A DNA stretch of 64,000 bases from Bin87 sp965220105 (GCA_965220105.1 OZ244811.1:3100001-3164000); one strand, 5' to 3'; counted from the stretch's first letter, positions 16,022 through 25,155 are shown. Notes: a model not told the origin generated them from the letters alone. A program made the numbers and translations.

Positions 16022-17413
16022 TCACAACCGCCGAGCCGCGGGAACATCGTCCAGGAATGCCATCATCAGGGCGTCGGCCTTGTCCGGCGAAGGCAGCCCC
16101 CGCCGCCTGATGTCGTCCTTGCTCTCCATTAACACCAGGCCCCGGCTGTTGAACCGGTAGCGCAGGCTGGAAAGTTCGGCGATGAGCTCCAGATCCCGGG
16201 GGATGCGGATCGCCCGCCGGGCGAACCGTTGCCGCAACTGCCAGTAGCCTTCGGCGCGCCGGTTGGCGCAAACCGTCTCCCGCAGCGGCGACGACGCTCC
16301 GTTGAAGTCGTGTACCCGCAAACCCTGTTCCCTGAGGCAGTCAACCACGCCGCCGCCCAGTCCGCTTTCGTCCACGTAAACCCGGTCGGGGTTACGCTGA
16401 CGCACTGCCTCCACAACCTTCCCGGTCAACGCCATGGTGTCGATGTAGGGGAACACCTGGATATCGTCCACCACGTTGCCGTTACGCACCAGCACCACGC
16501 TGCGATCTTGACCAAAACGCGCCACGTCCACGCCGATCACTACCTCGGGCATGCCGACCACCGACGGAGCCGTCTGGTGGGCCGTGATCACCGCGGCCTC
16601 GACGTCCGCCACGCTGAGCAGGCCGTCTTCCGACCGGTCGGGGAACTCGCCCAGGATGCGGGCCCGGAATATCGGGCTGTCCTTGCCCCAGACGGCGCTG
16701 CGCTCGTCCACCCATTCGGCGGTGGTGAGCCCGGGGATGACCACCCGGCCCGCCACCACGTTGGGCGATTCCAGCGCCGATATGGTTATGGTGTGGTAGA
16801 TGACGCTCTCCTGATGGAATGCCCGGTGGAATGCGCCGTAGGTGGTGGTGGGGTTGCCGATGAGCAGCAGCTTCGGGTTGGCCGACGTCATCAATGCTTC
16901 CACTGCTTCATAGATTGGTTCGGCGACGCCTTCCGCCTCGTCCACCACGACGAACAGGTTCTCGCAGTGGAACCCTTGAAACTGGTCGGCCCCGTTGGCC
17001 GACAGGCCCAGCGCGTAGCGGTTTTCCGACAGCTCCCAGCGGGTGTCCAGCAGCCGACCTCCCAGGGTGTCCGCCGCCCGGCGATACAGCCCGTGGAGCT
17101 GCCGCCACAGCACGTAACGCACCTGCCGGAAGGTCGGGGCGGTGCTGAGGACGATGCCGGGGTCGTGGACCCGCAGATACCACAGGATGGCAACCGCAGC
17201 GGTGAAGTCCTTGCCCAGACCGTTGCCCGACTTGACGGCCACCCGGCGGCAACAGGCCGTTGCCCGCAGTACGTCGCACTGCTTGCGCCACAGCTGAACT
17301 CCCAGCACACTGCGGGCAAACGCCACCGGGTCGGCGTCGGCGGTGGAGCCGTCAACGCCGCCCGGGTGTGAACCTTCATTGCCATAGTCGTGCGTCTCCC
17401 ACGGAAACGGCAT
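16022..17413 (-). CDS. phage terminase large subunit
   Basis: A 463-residue DNA-packaging motor. The N-terminal ATPase has a Walker A-like KSGNGLGKDFTAA and a Walker B VVVDEAEGVAEP; the C-terminal nuclease begins VIGVDVARFGQDRSVV with YVDESGLGGGVVD and PDKADALMMAF acidic residues. The start is set at the ATG overlapping the stop of the zinc-ribbon gene by one base (TGATG), so translation is coupled. No small terminase gene is recognised. With the portal, this marks a prophage head module. Confidence 0.92.
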   Translation of the reverse strand: MPFPWETHDYGNEGSHPGGVDGSTADADPVAFARSVLGVQLWRKQCDVLRATACCRRVAVKSGNGLGKDFTAAVAILWYLRVHDPGIVLSTAPTFRQVRYVLWRQLHGLYRRAADTLGGRLLDTRWELSENRYALGLSANGADQFQGFHCENLFVVVDEAEGVAEPIYEAVEALMTSANPKLLLIGNPTTTYGAFHRAFHQESVIYHTITISALESPNVVAGRVVIPGLTTAEWVDERSAVWGKDSPIFRARILGEFPDRSEDGLLSVADVEAAVITAHQTAPSVVGMPEVVIGVDVARFGQDRSVVLVRNGNVVDDIQVFPYIDTMALTGKVVEAVRQRNPDRVYVDESGLGGGVVDCLREQGLRVHDFNGASSPLRETVCANRRAEGYWQLRQRFARRAIRIPRDLELIAELSSLRYRFNSRGLVLMESKDDIRRRGLPSPDKADALMMAFLDDVPAARRL

Positions 17414-17655
17414 CAGTGCGAGCTCGTCGACCTCCGGCGATCTGGGTTTCTGACTGGGGGCGGACCGCCCAGGGAGGCCACGTCCCGGGGCGGCGCGGAC
17501 TGCTCCACGTCGACCCCTCGGTGGGTCATAACATCCTGCTCCGGGGGGCTGAAAAGGAATCCACACCAGCGGCATCGGAACACGCGGTGGTCACGGACAT
17601 CCAATCGGCCCAGCTCCAGCAGGCGGTCACCTTCGCAACGTCGACAATTCATCAT
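17413..17655 (-). CDS. small zinc-ribbon phage protein
   Basis: An approximately 80-residue protein with two CxxC knuckles (MMNCRRCEGD and FRCRWCGFLF) 21 residues apart, a classical zinc ribbon, and a disordered proline-rich tail. Its stop overlaps the terminase start by one base. Position suggests a DNA-binding packaging accessory, perhaps in place of a small terminase, but this is inference. Confidence 0.72.
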   Translation of the reverse strand: MMNCRRCEGDRLLELGRLDVRDHRVFRCRWCGFLFSPPEQDVMTHRGVDVEQSAPPRDVASLGGPPPVRNPDRRRSTSSH

Positions 17656-17795
17656 CGGTCTCAACTCCGTAGTGGCGTGGTATATCCCGTTGGTGCTGCC
17701 ACTACCACCACGCTAAAGACCTGCAACGCGGAGCGTCAACGGTGTAAAGTCAGCCGCTCGCTGTTACCGGCGGGCCGGGTTGGGGGTTGGGGCCA

Positions 17796-17826
17796 AGAAA
17801 AACCCCATCGGCAGTGCCGACGGGGT
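17796..17826 (-). terminator. intrinsic terminator
   Basis: On the minus strand ACCCCGTCGGC pairs with GCCGATGGGGT (one mismatch) and is followed by TTTTTCTTGG. It lies downstream of the 64-residue gene and would stop its transcript before the zinc-ribbon/terminase operon. Confidence 0.75.
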
Positions 17827-17871
17827 GCGAAGAGCCCGACCGGACCAGAAGCCCGGTCCAGTGAGGTCGAG

Positions 17872-18066
17872 TTAGTTGGGGTTATGCCGCACTACGTACT
17901 CAATGACACGATTGTCGAGGCTGCCCAACTGGTCATCGAGCACCCCGGCGTCGGCAAACGCCACCGCCAAGTGGGCGTCCCGCTGGATCTCTTCCCAGTC
18001 AATCTCCAGCTCGTACTCGTCGCGTAGCTCCTCAAACAGCCGATCCAGCGAATCCTTGTCGAACAT
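17872..18066 (-). CDS. hypothetical acidic protein, 64 aa
   Basis: A 64-residue, strongly acidic protein (DKDSLDRLFEELRDEYELEIDWEEI). GGAGGTAAC precedes the ATG at good distance and a terminator follows, so the gene looks genuine. It has no membrane segment. A phage-related role is possible from its position ahead of the packaging genes; I recognise no family. Confidence 0.65.
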   Translation of the reverse strand: MFDKDSLDRLFEELRDEYELEIDWEEIQRDAHLAVAFADAGVLDDQLGSLDNRVIEYVVRHNPN

Positions 18067-18484
18067 ATTGGCTTGTTACCTCCTCCAGATTGTCGGCGGC
18101 CTTGCGGCTCACCAGCGCCGCCTACGGAATGCCGCATACCGGGTATCCGGCGCACCGGTAGGCGACTATATGGCAGCGTTGGTAATATTACCTGCAATCG
18201 ACGCCGCCGGCAAGCATCTTGGTGATTTTCACAGGGCCTTTCGATTTTCGGCAATGTCATTGCGAGCGCAGCGTGGCAATCTCGTCGTCGTAGCAACGGC
18301 GGTTCGCCAACGTGTGTACAACCTCATCGAGATTGCCACGTCGCTTCGCTCCTCGCAATGACATTAGGGGACAATCAAAAGGCCCTGGTGATTTTCAGCG
18401 GTTTTTCTTCCAATTCGCCGGGTGTCGACCAGCGGCGATTCCGTCGGGTTCCATTCCCAGCCGGCGAGTCGTTGCGGGAACGGC
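18067..18484. other. intergenic region with palindromic repeat
   Basis: No gene is supported in these 418 bases. The main content is the TCATTGCGAG palindromic repeat at 18257-18361. The sequence after it repeats GGCCCT-GTGATTTTC-like words seen just before it (18228 and 18381), suggesting a short duplication around the repeat. Confidence 0.6.
18257..18361. repeat. TCATTGCGAG palindromic repeat, copy 1
   Basis: A 105-bp imperfect inverted repeat beginning TCATTGCGAGCGCAGCGTGG and ending CTCCTCGCAATGA. Related copies occur at 30559-30647 and 59769-59873; copies 1 and 3 also share the loop (GCGGTTCGCC...ACCTCATCGAGATTGCCACG). It is a dispersed repeat able to fold into a long RNA or DNA hairpin. 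Confidence 0.88.
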
Positions 18485-18778
18485 CTACTCTTCGCCTTCG
18501 GGGGCCACGGCAGGTTCGACGCCGCGCGATTGAGGTGCCTGACCCGAGGTAACCGCCCCGCGGGTGCTGGCCCAGTAGAGGAGGACGATCCCGACGGGGA
18601 TGGCCAGGATGATGATGCCGATGATTATGACGATGGTCAACTCAGTTAAACCCAGCGTGCCCACCAGGATGTGGCTGAGGGCAGCCATGATCCACTGGAG
18701 GAGCGTTGGGTCTGCTTCACCGTGGTGCAGACCCAACGCGCCGAGGATGATACCCACTACCAAACCAGCCATCGCCAT
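18485..18778 (-). CDS. small membrane protein, 97 aa
   Basis: Two or three hydrophobic segments: residues 3-18 (MAGLVVGIILGALGL), a weaker one around 28-42, and 46-70 (LTIVIIIGIIILAIPVGIVLLYW), followed by a polar acidic tail. GAGAGGC precedes the ATG. It lies downstream of the MFS transporter in the same orientation, 66 bp away, and may be co-transcribed. No family recognised. Confidence 0.62.
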   Translation of the reverse strand: MAMAGLVVGIILGALGLHHGEADPTLLQWIMAALSHILVGTLGLTELTIVIIIGIIILAIPVGIVLLYWASTRGAVTSGQAPQSRGVEPAVAPEGEE

Positions 18779-18844
18779 TGCCTCTCGCTCGGGTCGCTGT
18801 ACCAGTGCGACGGTTCTCCCGACGGAAATACGGTCGGCGAGTGG

Positions 18845-20317
18845 CTAATAGAGTCGCGCCCCGGCTCCGGCTGTCGCCGTGGCCAGTTGCGTGGTCGGCC
18901 GGGAGTTGTACCGACCGGAGTAATGGTGCTCCTTGATGCTATAGGCGGCGATGGACGCCGGAATCAGCGTGAGCCCCGCAATCAGGAAGGGCCAGAAGTA
19001 ACTCTGATCGAACCACTCGTAGGCATAGCCGGCCAGTTGGATGCTGAAGAAGGATCCAATCTGGTGGGAGAAAAACACCCAGCCGCTGATGGTTCCCAGC
19101 GCGCGGAATCCGTACACGTCGGCGGTCAGCGTTGAGGTGAGCGGCACGCTGGCCACCCAGGACATACCGGATAGCATCGCGAAGGCCACCAGCCCCAGTA
19201 TTGGATAGCCAGCCAGCGGCAGAAACACCAATGCCATGAAACCGACGCACCGGATGGCGTAGACAATGCTCAGCACATTTTTCCGCCGCATCCGGTCGCC
19301 CAGGAACCCGGTTATGATCACTCCCCCGGCGTTCAGCCCGGTCATAATTCCAAACATCAGGGCGGCAAAGACCTTTTTGTCGTCGAAGTTCATACCCAGA
19401 AAGCCGATAGTGTCGGGCAGAATATCCTCGGCGTAAGGGATGAAGTGGATGCTCAGCAGCCCGGTGGTAATGCCGCAAACGACGTAGGCCCCGGAGAGTT
19501 GCCACATGGGAGGCGTCTTGAAGCACTGGCGCCAGCTGTTCACCTCGTACAATCCGGATTGGCGGGGGGCCACCGTGGCGCCGGCGGGCAGGTCCTCCGG
19601 GTTGGGGTCGCCGTCGGGGTTCAGGCCCAAATCCTCCGGGCTGGGGCGCAGGAAGAATATGGCCAGCGGAGCCGACAGGAAAACCACCATCGCGCCCAGC
19701 AGGAACCAGACGGTACGCCAGCCCGCCAATTCGGTCCCGAATAGGTTCAGGTTGGCATCGTCGATAACGCCCATCAGGTAGGCGGCGAAGGGAATCATCA
19801 GCAGGCCGCCGATGGAGGTGCCGGCCGCAGCCAGGCCGGTAGCCTTGCTACGCTTGCGGCGGAACCAGCGCACCACCAGGGCCAGCATGTTGGTAATAGA
19901 CGCAGCGCTGAGACAGGTGTTGATGACGATGGAGAAGACCAGGATGAACCAGAGCAGGTCCAACGGGATGCTGACGAAACCCAAGTTGACCATGACGTCC
20001 AGGTCCATCATGAAGGACAGGCTCATGATGGCGAGGCCCATGATTGCCAGGCCGAACCCGAATATCCGGCGGGGGCCGTATTTGTCGAACAGCGCCCCCA
20101 TGATAGGCTGCATGGCGCCGTTGATCAGGAAGCCCACCGAACCAACCCAGGAGATGTCGGAACGGTCCCAGCCGAAGGTTGGTTCCATCTCGGTGACGAA
20201 CAGGCCGAACCCCTGCCGACCCGGCATGGACAGGAAGGACACAAAGAAGCAGGTAGCAACGATGTACCAGCCGAAATACATCGGCGCGGCCACTTGCGCG
20301 GCGGATTTGGACGTCAT
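18845..20317 (-). CDS. MFS transporter, OFA/monocarboxylate-like
   Basis: A 490-residue, 12-segment transporter. The N-terminal motif YFGWYIVATCFFVSF and FGLFVTEMEPTFGWDRSDISW are typical of oxalate/formate antiporter-like MFS members, with FDKYGPRRI between helices 2 and 3 as the family motif A equivalent. A long polar central loop (about residues 215-255) separates the halves. The start is taken at MTSKSAAQ. A homologous transporter lies at 23570-24877. Substrate unknown, probably an organic acid. Confidence 0.88.
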   Translation of the reverse strand: MTSKSAAQVAAPMYFGWYIVATCFFVSFLSMPGRQGFGLFVTEMEPTFGWDRSDISWVGSVGFLINGAMQPIMGALFDKYGPRRIFGFGLAIMGLAIMSLSFMMDLDVMVNLGFVSIPLDLLWFILVFSIVINTCLSAASITNMLALVVRWFRRKRSKATGLAAAGTSIGGLLMIPFAAYLMGVIDDANLNLFGTELAGWRTVWFLLGAMVVFLSAPLAIFFLRPSPEDLGLNPDGDPNPEDLPAGATVAPRQSGLYEVNSWRQCFKTPPMWQLSGAYVVCGITTGLLSIHFIPYAEDILPDTIGFLGMNFDDKKVFAALMFGIMTGLNAGGVIITGFLGDRMRRKNVLSIVYAIRCVGFMALVFLPLAGYPILGLVAFAMLSGMSWVASVPLTSTLTADVYGFRALGTISGWVFFSHQIGSFFSIQLAGYAYEWFDQSYFWPFLIAGLTLIPASIAAYSIKEHHYSGRYNSRPTTQLATATAGAGARLY

Positions 20318-20435
20318 AAGTCCCCTCGTCCCAGGCGGGGCGTCGTGCAATGGCCGGGACGCCATCGCAACATCATGCCATCATAGCAGGCAGGTGCGGG
20401 TTTTCGCTAGTGTGGGAAGGATGCGGTAAAATCTA

Positions 20436-21670
20436 AACCAAAGCCAAGGTGAAATGCGCAGACGCATGGGGTAAATTTGTGAAGGAACCGAGGTAGCTGG
20501 TCTCAGAAATTACGAGGGGTTGGTGATGGGCGTGAGGGAGATAGACCGGTCTCTGGAACAATGGCAGATGGGAGTCAAGGACGTGCGGCGGCGAATGATT
20601 CTGGCTCCCACACCCCGGGAGCGGGAAAGGTGGTACGCCATCCTGCTGCTGGCCCAGGGCTTGACGGCAGCGGCGACGGCGGAGGCGCTGGAGCGGGACC
20701 CCCACACTATCGGACGTTGGGCGTCGGCCTTCGGCGAGGGAGGGCCTGCGGCCCTGCTATTCGAGCAGACCGGTGGTTCCCCCCCGCTCTTGACCAGGCG
20801 CAGCAGGAGGAGTTGAAAGGGGCGGTGGAGCAACCGCCCGCCACAGCGGGCATCGTAATGGCCAACTGGTATTGGAAGGTGGTGCGTCAGTTTGTTTCTG
20901 AACGGTTTGGCATCAGCCTGAGCCGCAGCAGTTACCTGAACTGGCTTCACCGGCTGGGGTTTGCCTTCAAGCGTCCCAAGAAGCGTCTGCTCAAGGCGAA
21001 TGAGTCCAAGCGGGAGACCTTCGTGGCGGAGTACGCCGTCCTGTGGGAGGAGGCCCAACGGACTGGAGCCAGGATATTCTTTGCCGACGAGGCCCACTTC
21101 CGGGCGGACGCGGAATTGCGGGGCAAGTGGGTGCTGAAGGGTAAGCCTGCGTTGGTGGACTCGAGCAGCCCGAGGTACGGGGAGAAGGCCAGCTACTATT
21201 CGGCGGTGTGCCTGGAGACGGGCGAGGTGGAATGGATGGAACTGGAGGGCAACAGCAACAGCGGGACCTCGGTTGCCTTCCTGACGCAACTGAAGGAAAA
21301 GCATCCAGGACCGCTGCGGGTCATCTGGGACAATGCGCCGGCCCACCGTGGGGAAGCGGTGCGGGAGTACCTCAGGACGCCTGAGCTGGAGCTGAGGCTA
21401 GTGAACCTGCCGGGCTACAGCCCGGACTTCAACGCCGATGAGGCTGTCTGGGGTTGGGCGAGAGAGGAGGTCACGGGCAATCTGTGCTTGGGCAGCAGGG
21501 CGGCGGTGCAGGAGCGGGTCGGCAAATTCCTGGCCGGGCTGTCCAGCCGGAAAGACGAGGTGAGACGGCGCTGCCGGACGGTCCTGCAGTCAAGGGCCGA
21601 AACACCCCCGCGAGACTCCCGCCCCGATTCCCAACACCCGGCAAATGCACATCCCACCTTGGCTTTGGTT
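20436..21670. mobile_element. IS630-family insertion sequence
   Basis: A 1235-bp element with inverted ends AACCAAAGCCAAGGTG, flanked by TA at 20434-20435 and 21671-21672. CT/AG outside the TA also match, giving 19 symmetric bases. It carries a frameshifted rightward transposase. TA duplication and transposase type identify IS630. Confidence 0.9.
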
Positions 21671-21673
21671 TAG
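20526..21673 (+). CDS. IS630-family transposase, -1 frameshift
   Basis: The first frame (20526-20816) encodes the helix-turn-helix DNA-binding domain (AAATAEALERDPHTIGRW). A run of seven C at the GGSPP codons lets ribosomes slip -1 into the second frame, which continues PALDQAQQEEL and contains the DDE core: FFADEAHFRADAE, VIWDNAPAHRG and PGYSPDFNADEAVWGW (the last Glu). The stop TAG lies in the target duplication. Both parts look intact, so the element is potentially active. Confidence 0.88.
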
Positions 21674-21787
21674 GTAACTGTTCACGTTTGATGGGACGGG
21701 ATCGGCTTACAAAGCAAATTCCATGCTTGGCTGCCCCTCTGCAAGAGGCCGGATGGCCCGTAGATCCCCACAAGTCTGAACAGTTAC
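21674..21787. repeat. 114-bp element with GTAACTGTTCA inverted ends
   Basis: GTAACTGTTCA at 21674-21684 is inverted at 21777-21787. Ends starting GTAA resemble IS66-group termini, and the 16 bases AAGTCTGAACAGTTAC at its right edge recur at 39491-39506. It has no coding capacity and is probably a non-autonomous derivative. It directly abuts the IS630 element. Confidence 0.6.
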
Positions 21788-21949
21788 AAATCTAGCGGTT
21801 GGTAACATGTACCTGATATTTATGTTAGCATTAGGTATCATTACCGAATATTGCGACTTGCGGATTTCACGCGCCGTGGGGTGGCGGCCTGCACTTTAAT
21901 TTTACTGAATACCAGACTACACGTTAACTAAACTCGAGGAATGTAGAAA

Positions 21950-22159
21950 GTGACGACTAACACTGGAGAGCGTCTGAGCCGACTGGAGGGAGCTTACGAA
22001 CATATGGCCACGAAGGCCGACCTTGCAGAACTGGAGCCCCGGCTCATTAAATGGATGGTCGGATTGATAATCGGCTCTGTGGCTTTGGCCTGCTCTGGTA
22101 TGCTAGTAGTCCGAAATCTTTGTAATGATGAGTTGATTGGTACTGGGGCTCTGCCCTGA
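21950..22159 (+). CDS. coiled-coil/membrane protein, 69 aa (holin-accessory-like)
   Basis: A 69-residue protein with a GTG start. Residues 1-35 are a charged helix (GERLSRLEGAYEHMATKADLAELE), then one membrane segment (KWMVGLIIGSVALACSGMLVV). This resembles phage XhlA-like or haemolysin-accessory proteins. GAGG lies upstream. An HNH nuclease gene and another small membrane gene follow, fitting a phage or mobile-element cassette. Confidence 0.55.
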   Translation: MTTNTGERLSRLEGAYEHMATKADLAELEPRLIKWMVGLIIGSVALACSGMLVVRNLCNDELIGTGALP

Positions 22160-22300
22160 CCTACTGGGCCTACGCAGAAATTCGCCGAGTAACCCTGCAT
22201 TTCACCCGTCATAACAAAGAAGTTGGTCTACTAGTACTACAAAACTTCATCGAGTAGCACGCCCACCGGATCATAAATCATAGATAGAAGGAGACAGCGA

Positions 22301-22704
22301 TGCTATTCGACCCATTCGCAGTCCCACGCAACCCGAGAGTGAAGTTTAGTAACGACCTGAGAGTCGAACTACTGAAAGCTCAGGGCGGGAAATGTATGTA
22401 CTGCGGAGCCAAGTAGCGGATCGATCTAATGAACATTGACCACAAGAATCCTATCGCTAACGGAGGGTCGAACACCAAGCGCAACTTACAGGTGCTTTGT
22501 CGGACCTGTAACACTCGGAAGGGCGCGAAAACCGACCGGGAGTTCCGGGGGATGTATAAAGACGCTGGTGTTCCGCAAACACAAACGCCACCCGCTAAGA
22601 CAATCCCACAATCGGCCTTTGAAAAAGCAGGAAAGCAGAAGGCGACGGTTAAAGCCAAACGCCGGCGTAATGCACGGGCTCAATATCCTTGGAACTTCTC
22701 CTAA
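22301..22704 (+). pseudogene. HNH endonuclease with in-frame TAG
   Basis: From the ATG at 22301 (AGGAG upstream) the frame reads an N-terminal helix, a CMYCGAK knuckle, then TAG at 22414-22416, and continues in the same frame through NIDHKNPIANGG (HNH core with the catalytic His), NLQVLCRTCNTRKG (second knuckle) and a basic tail. Apart from the stop it is a complete small HNH nuclease of about 133 residues. A single change (for example CAG or AAG to TAG) explains it. A shorter protein from ATG 22429 would lack the first zinc knuckle. Confidence 0.78.
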
Positions 22705-22719
22705 TACGGAGGCTATCCG

Positions 22720-22890
22720 TTGAAAAATTGGCTAGGTATTGCTATTGGCGTATTCGTCTTGGGAATTATCGTCGGTATACTATTGTCGCTGCTCGGCGCT
22801 CCCTCCGTGTTGGTACAGGTGGGAGTAGTGCTTGTGTGGCTGGGAGGTTCAGCGTTCGTCGTTTGGCAATTGGTTCGGGAAGGGACCTAA
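22720..22890 (+). CDS. 56-residue two-pass membrane protein
   Basis: A TTG start at 22720 is preceded by GGAGG at seven bases. The product has two hydrophobic stretches (LGIAIGVFVLGIIVGILLSL and VGVVLVWLGGSAFVVWQLV) and ends VREGT. It follows the HNH gene by 15 bp. Size and topology fit a class II holin or small membrane peptide; the family is not recognised. Confidence 0.58.
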   Translation: MKNWLGIAIGVFVLGIIVGILLSLLGAPSVLVQVGVVLVWLGGSAFVVWQLVREGT

Positions 22891-22955
22891 ACAACCGTCA
22901 TTGGAATCCAGCGTGGCACTTTGATTAGCTTGCCGGTAGATTCCTACTGCCTTCC

Positions 22956-23558
22956 TCACTCATCGTCCCCCTGCGGACGCTGGCGGTGGTGAAAAATGTC
23001 GGCCAGGGGGATGGCCAGGCCGGGAAGCAGGGGAGTGGTCAAGGTATCGGCGGCGGTCAGCGCGGCTCGCTCCACGTAGCCGCCGTCATCCAGTTCCAGC
23101 AGAGTAACGCTGTCATCAGCAGGGTCAACAATCCAGTATTCTTGCACTCCAGCTGCGGCGTAAAGCTGCCGCTTGCGCACTAGGTCCCGGTTCCGGTCAG
23201 ACGAAAGAATTTCCACCGCAATATCTGGCGCCCCTTCTGCGTAGCCCCCCACCACAATATCAGCCCGCGCCCGTAAAATTACGATAAGGTCAGGAACCAG
23301 CGTAAGCCCTCGCTCCCGAGACAGAATCGTAACCGCTTCGTGATGCACTTCGGCCGGCGGCTGCTCAAAAGTATCCAGATACATCTGAATGCAGGAGGCC
23401 AGCAAGCGCATCAAAAACTGCTGGCCAAAGCGCGGTCTGGGCATTATGTACAATTCTCCGCCGTCCAGCTCCATATTGCGCCGGTCATCCGTATCGGGCA
23501 AATCCAGGAATTCAGCGACGGACAATCGCATCCCGCTGTGTGGCTTCGTCGTCGTCAT
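22956..23558 (-). CDS. Uma2-family (DUF820) PD-(D/E)XK nuclease-like protein
   Basis: A 200-residue Uma2 protein. MRLSVAEFLDLPDTDDRRNMELDGGELYIMPRP is the typical N-terminal block, PDLIVILRAR carries the first acidic residue, and PDIAVEILSSDRNRDLVRKRQLYAAAGVQEYWIVDP is the ExL/K signature followed by the conserved QEYW. These proteins have a restriction-nuclease fold and are abundant in cyanobacteria and Chloroflexota; their targets are unknown. It starts 11 bases after the MFS gene ends and is probably co-transcribed. Confidence 0.9.
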   Translation of the reverse strand: MTTTKPHSGMRLSVAEFLDLPDTDDRRNMELDGGELYIMPRPRFGQQFLMRLLASCIQMYLDTFEQPPAEVHHEAVTILSRERGLTLVPDLIVILRARADIVVGGYAEGAPDIAVEILSSDRNRDLVRKRQLYAAAGVQEYWIVDPADDSVTLLELDDGGYVERAALTAADTLTTPLLPGLAIPLADIFHHRQRPQGDDE

Positions 23559-23569
23559 AATCGGCAGCC

Positions 23570-24877
23570 CTATGCCTGCGCCGGCGCCGCCTGGTACCGG
23601 ATGGAGTACCGGCGTTCCCGGATGGTGAACGCGCTGATTGCCGCCGGGAACAGCATCGCTGCTGCGATCATGAAGGACAGGACGTAGTCGCCGGTCATTT
23701 CGCGCAGATAGCCGGCCAGCAGCACGCTGGAGAATCCACCCAGTTGGTGGAAGAAGAAGGCTACGCCCGATATGGTCGCCAGCGATTTGAGGCCGTACAC
23801 CTCTGCCGTCAGCGACGTGGTGAGCGGCGCGGTGGCGATCCAGGACAGGCCGGCAACGAAGGCGAATACCCACAATCCGGCCATCACTGGAACCTGCGGC
23901 AACACCAGGGCTGCCACCAGGAGGATGTAGGCGCAACCGCGGCAGAAGTAAACCAGCGCCAGCCAATTCTTGCGTCCGCCGACGCGGTCGGAAATCCAGC
24001 CCGCGCCGGTGGCGCCGATGGCGTTGAGCAGCGACATCACTCCAAAGATCCACGCCGCCATGATGGGATTGATGCCCTCTTCGACGGCCATCGGCACGAA
24101 ATGCACCGATAGCATGAACGTGGTGGACCCGCAGATGAAGTAGGATGCGCTCATCTGCCAGATTGGCAACGACCGGAATGCCTGGCGCCAGTGGTGGGCG
24201 AACAGGGGTTGATTTGGCGTGGTGGTCGGCGCTCCGTCCGGGGTCGGCGGCGGTTCTGGATCGCCGTCCGGAGTAAGACCCTTGCGGGACGGGTCGTCGT
24301 GCAGGAAGAAGAAGGCCATCGGGATGCCGAGGACGAGAATCATCACACCCAGGACTATCCAGGTGAGTCGCCAGTCGATGAGGCCGATCAGGAAGGCAGC
24401 GAAAGGCACCAGTATCAGCCCGCCCAGGGACATGCCGGAAGCGTTCAGGCCAATGACCAGCCCCCGGCGCCGGCGGAACCACTTGCTGAGCATTGCGCCC
24501 GTGTTGGTCAGGGATGTTCCGCTCTGACCCACCGCGGCGACCACGCCGAACATGCCAATCAGGTACCACATGCTGCCGGTCAACGTCATCAGCACCGTGG
24601 AGGCGCCGACGATGGCGATGCCGGTCATCACCACGATCCGAACGCCCACCCGATCAAACAGGTAGCCCATGAAGGGTTGGGACACGCCATTGAGGAGCGC
24701 GCCCATGGCGGCGGCCCAGGAAACCGTCGTTCGGTCCCACCCGAACTCCAACTCCATAGGCACCACGAACGCGCCGAAGGCGTTCCGGGCTCCCATGGTC
24801 AGGAAGGCGATGAACATACAGGTGGCAACTACGAACCACCCGTAAAAGATGCCGGGACGGGCTCCATCGGACGCCAT
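23570..24877 (-). CDS. MFS transporter, OFA/monocarboxylate-like
   Basis: A 435-residue 12-segment transporter homologous to the one at 18845. Shared blocks include FYGWFVVATCMFIAFLTMG, PMELEFGWDRTTVSW and FDRVGVRI, and a polar central loop (about 190-220). The ATG start at 24877 is preferred over TTG at 24892. Likely substrate is a small organic acid, inferred from the family. The Uma2 gene follows closely. Confidence 0.9.
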   Translation of the reverse strand: MASDGARPGIFYGWFVVATCMFIAFLTMGARNAFGAFVVPMELEFGWDRTTVSWAAAMGALLNGVSQPFMGYLFDRVGVRIVVMTGIAIVGASTVLMTLTGSMWYLIGMFGVVAAVGQSGTSLTNTGAMLSKWFRRRRGLVIGLNASGMSLGGLILVPFAAFLIGLIDWRLTWIVLGVMILVLGIPMAFFFLHDDPSRKGLTPDGDPEPPPTPDGAPTTTPNQPLFAHHWRQAFRSLPIWQMSASYFICGSTTFMLSVHFVPMAVEEGINPIMAAWIFGVMSLLNAIGATGAGWISDRVGGRKNWLALVYFCRGCAYILLVAALVLPQVPVMAGLWVFAFVAGLSWIATAPLTTSLTAEVYGLKSLATISGVAFFFHQLGGFSSVLLAGYLREMTGDYVLSFMIAAAMLFPAAISAFTIRERRYSIRYQAAPAQA

Positions 24878-24943
24878 AGCAACTGCCCCCAAGTCAAGTG
24901 CCGGGATTGTATTCCCGCCGATAGCGTGGGTGCAAGGGGACGG

Positions 24944-25101
24944 CCCTCACCCCAACCCCTCTCCCGCGTGGGGAGAGGGGCCAATCCTGGCCGCCAACGC
25001 TATCCCCTCTCCCTTGACGGGAGAGGGTTAGGGTGAGGGTGGTATCCTTTGCGTCAGCGCACTCCCCTCACCCCAACCCCTCTCCCACACGGGGAGAGGG
25101 G
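24944..25101. repeat. CTCACCCCAACCCCTCTCCC repeat cluster
   Basis: Two direct copies of CTCACCCCAACCCCTCTCCC with a following GGGGAGAGGGG complement (near 24946 and 25066), and an inverted copy between them (GGGAGAGGGTTAGGGTGAGGG near 25020). Each copy can form a hairpin. A related copy is at 30738-30778. It fills the intergenic space upstream of the transporter gene. Confidence 0.78.
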
Positions 25102-25155
25102 CTAATACTGGCGTCCCACCCTATCCTGGATACCCACAAAGTAGGTACGTAATAG

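Noticed and set aside
14499..16271. 590-residue open frame overlapping the portal gene
   Set aside because: Composition is Gly/Arg/Pro-rich without motifs; the portal frame on the same strand explains the region.
16229..17371. 380-residue plus-strand frame opposite terminase
   Set aside because: Antisense shadow of a high-GC gene; His/Val/Gln-rich with no family pattern.
18257..18361. Palindromic repeat as a CRISPR unit
   Set aside because: Copies are more than 10 kb apart, not arrayed with spacers, and no cas genes are present.
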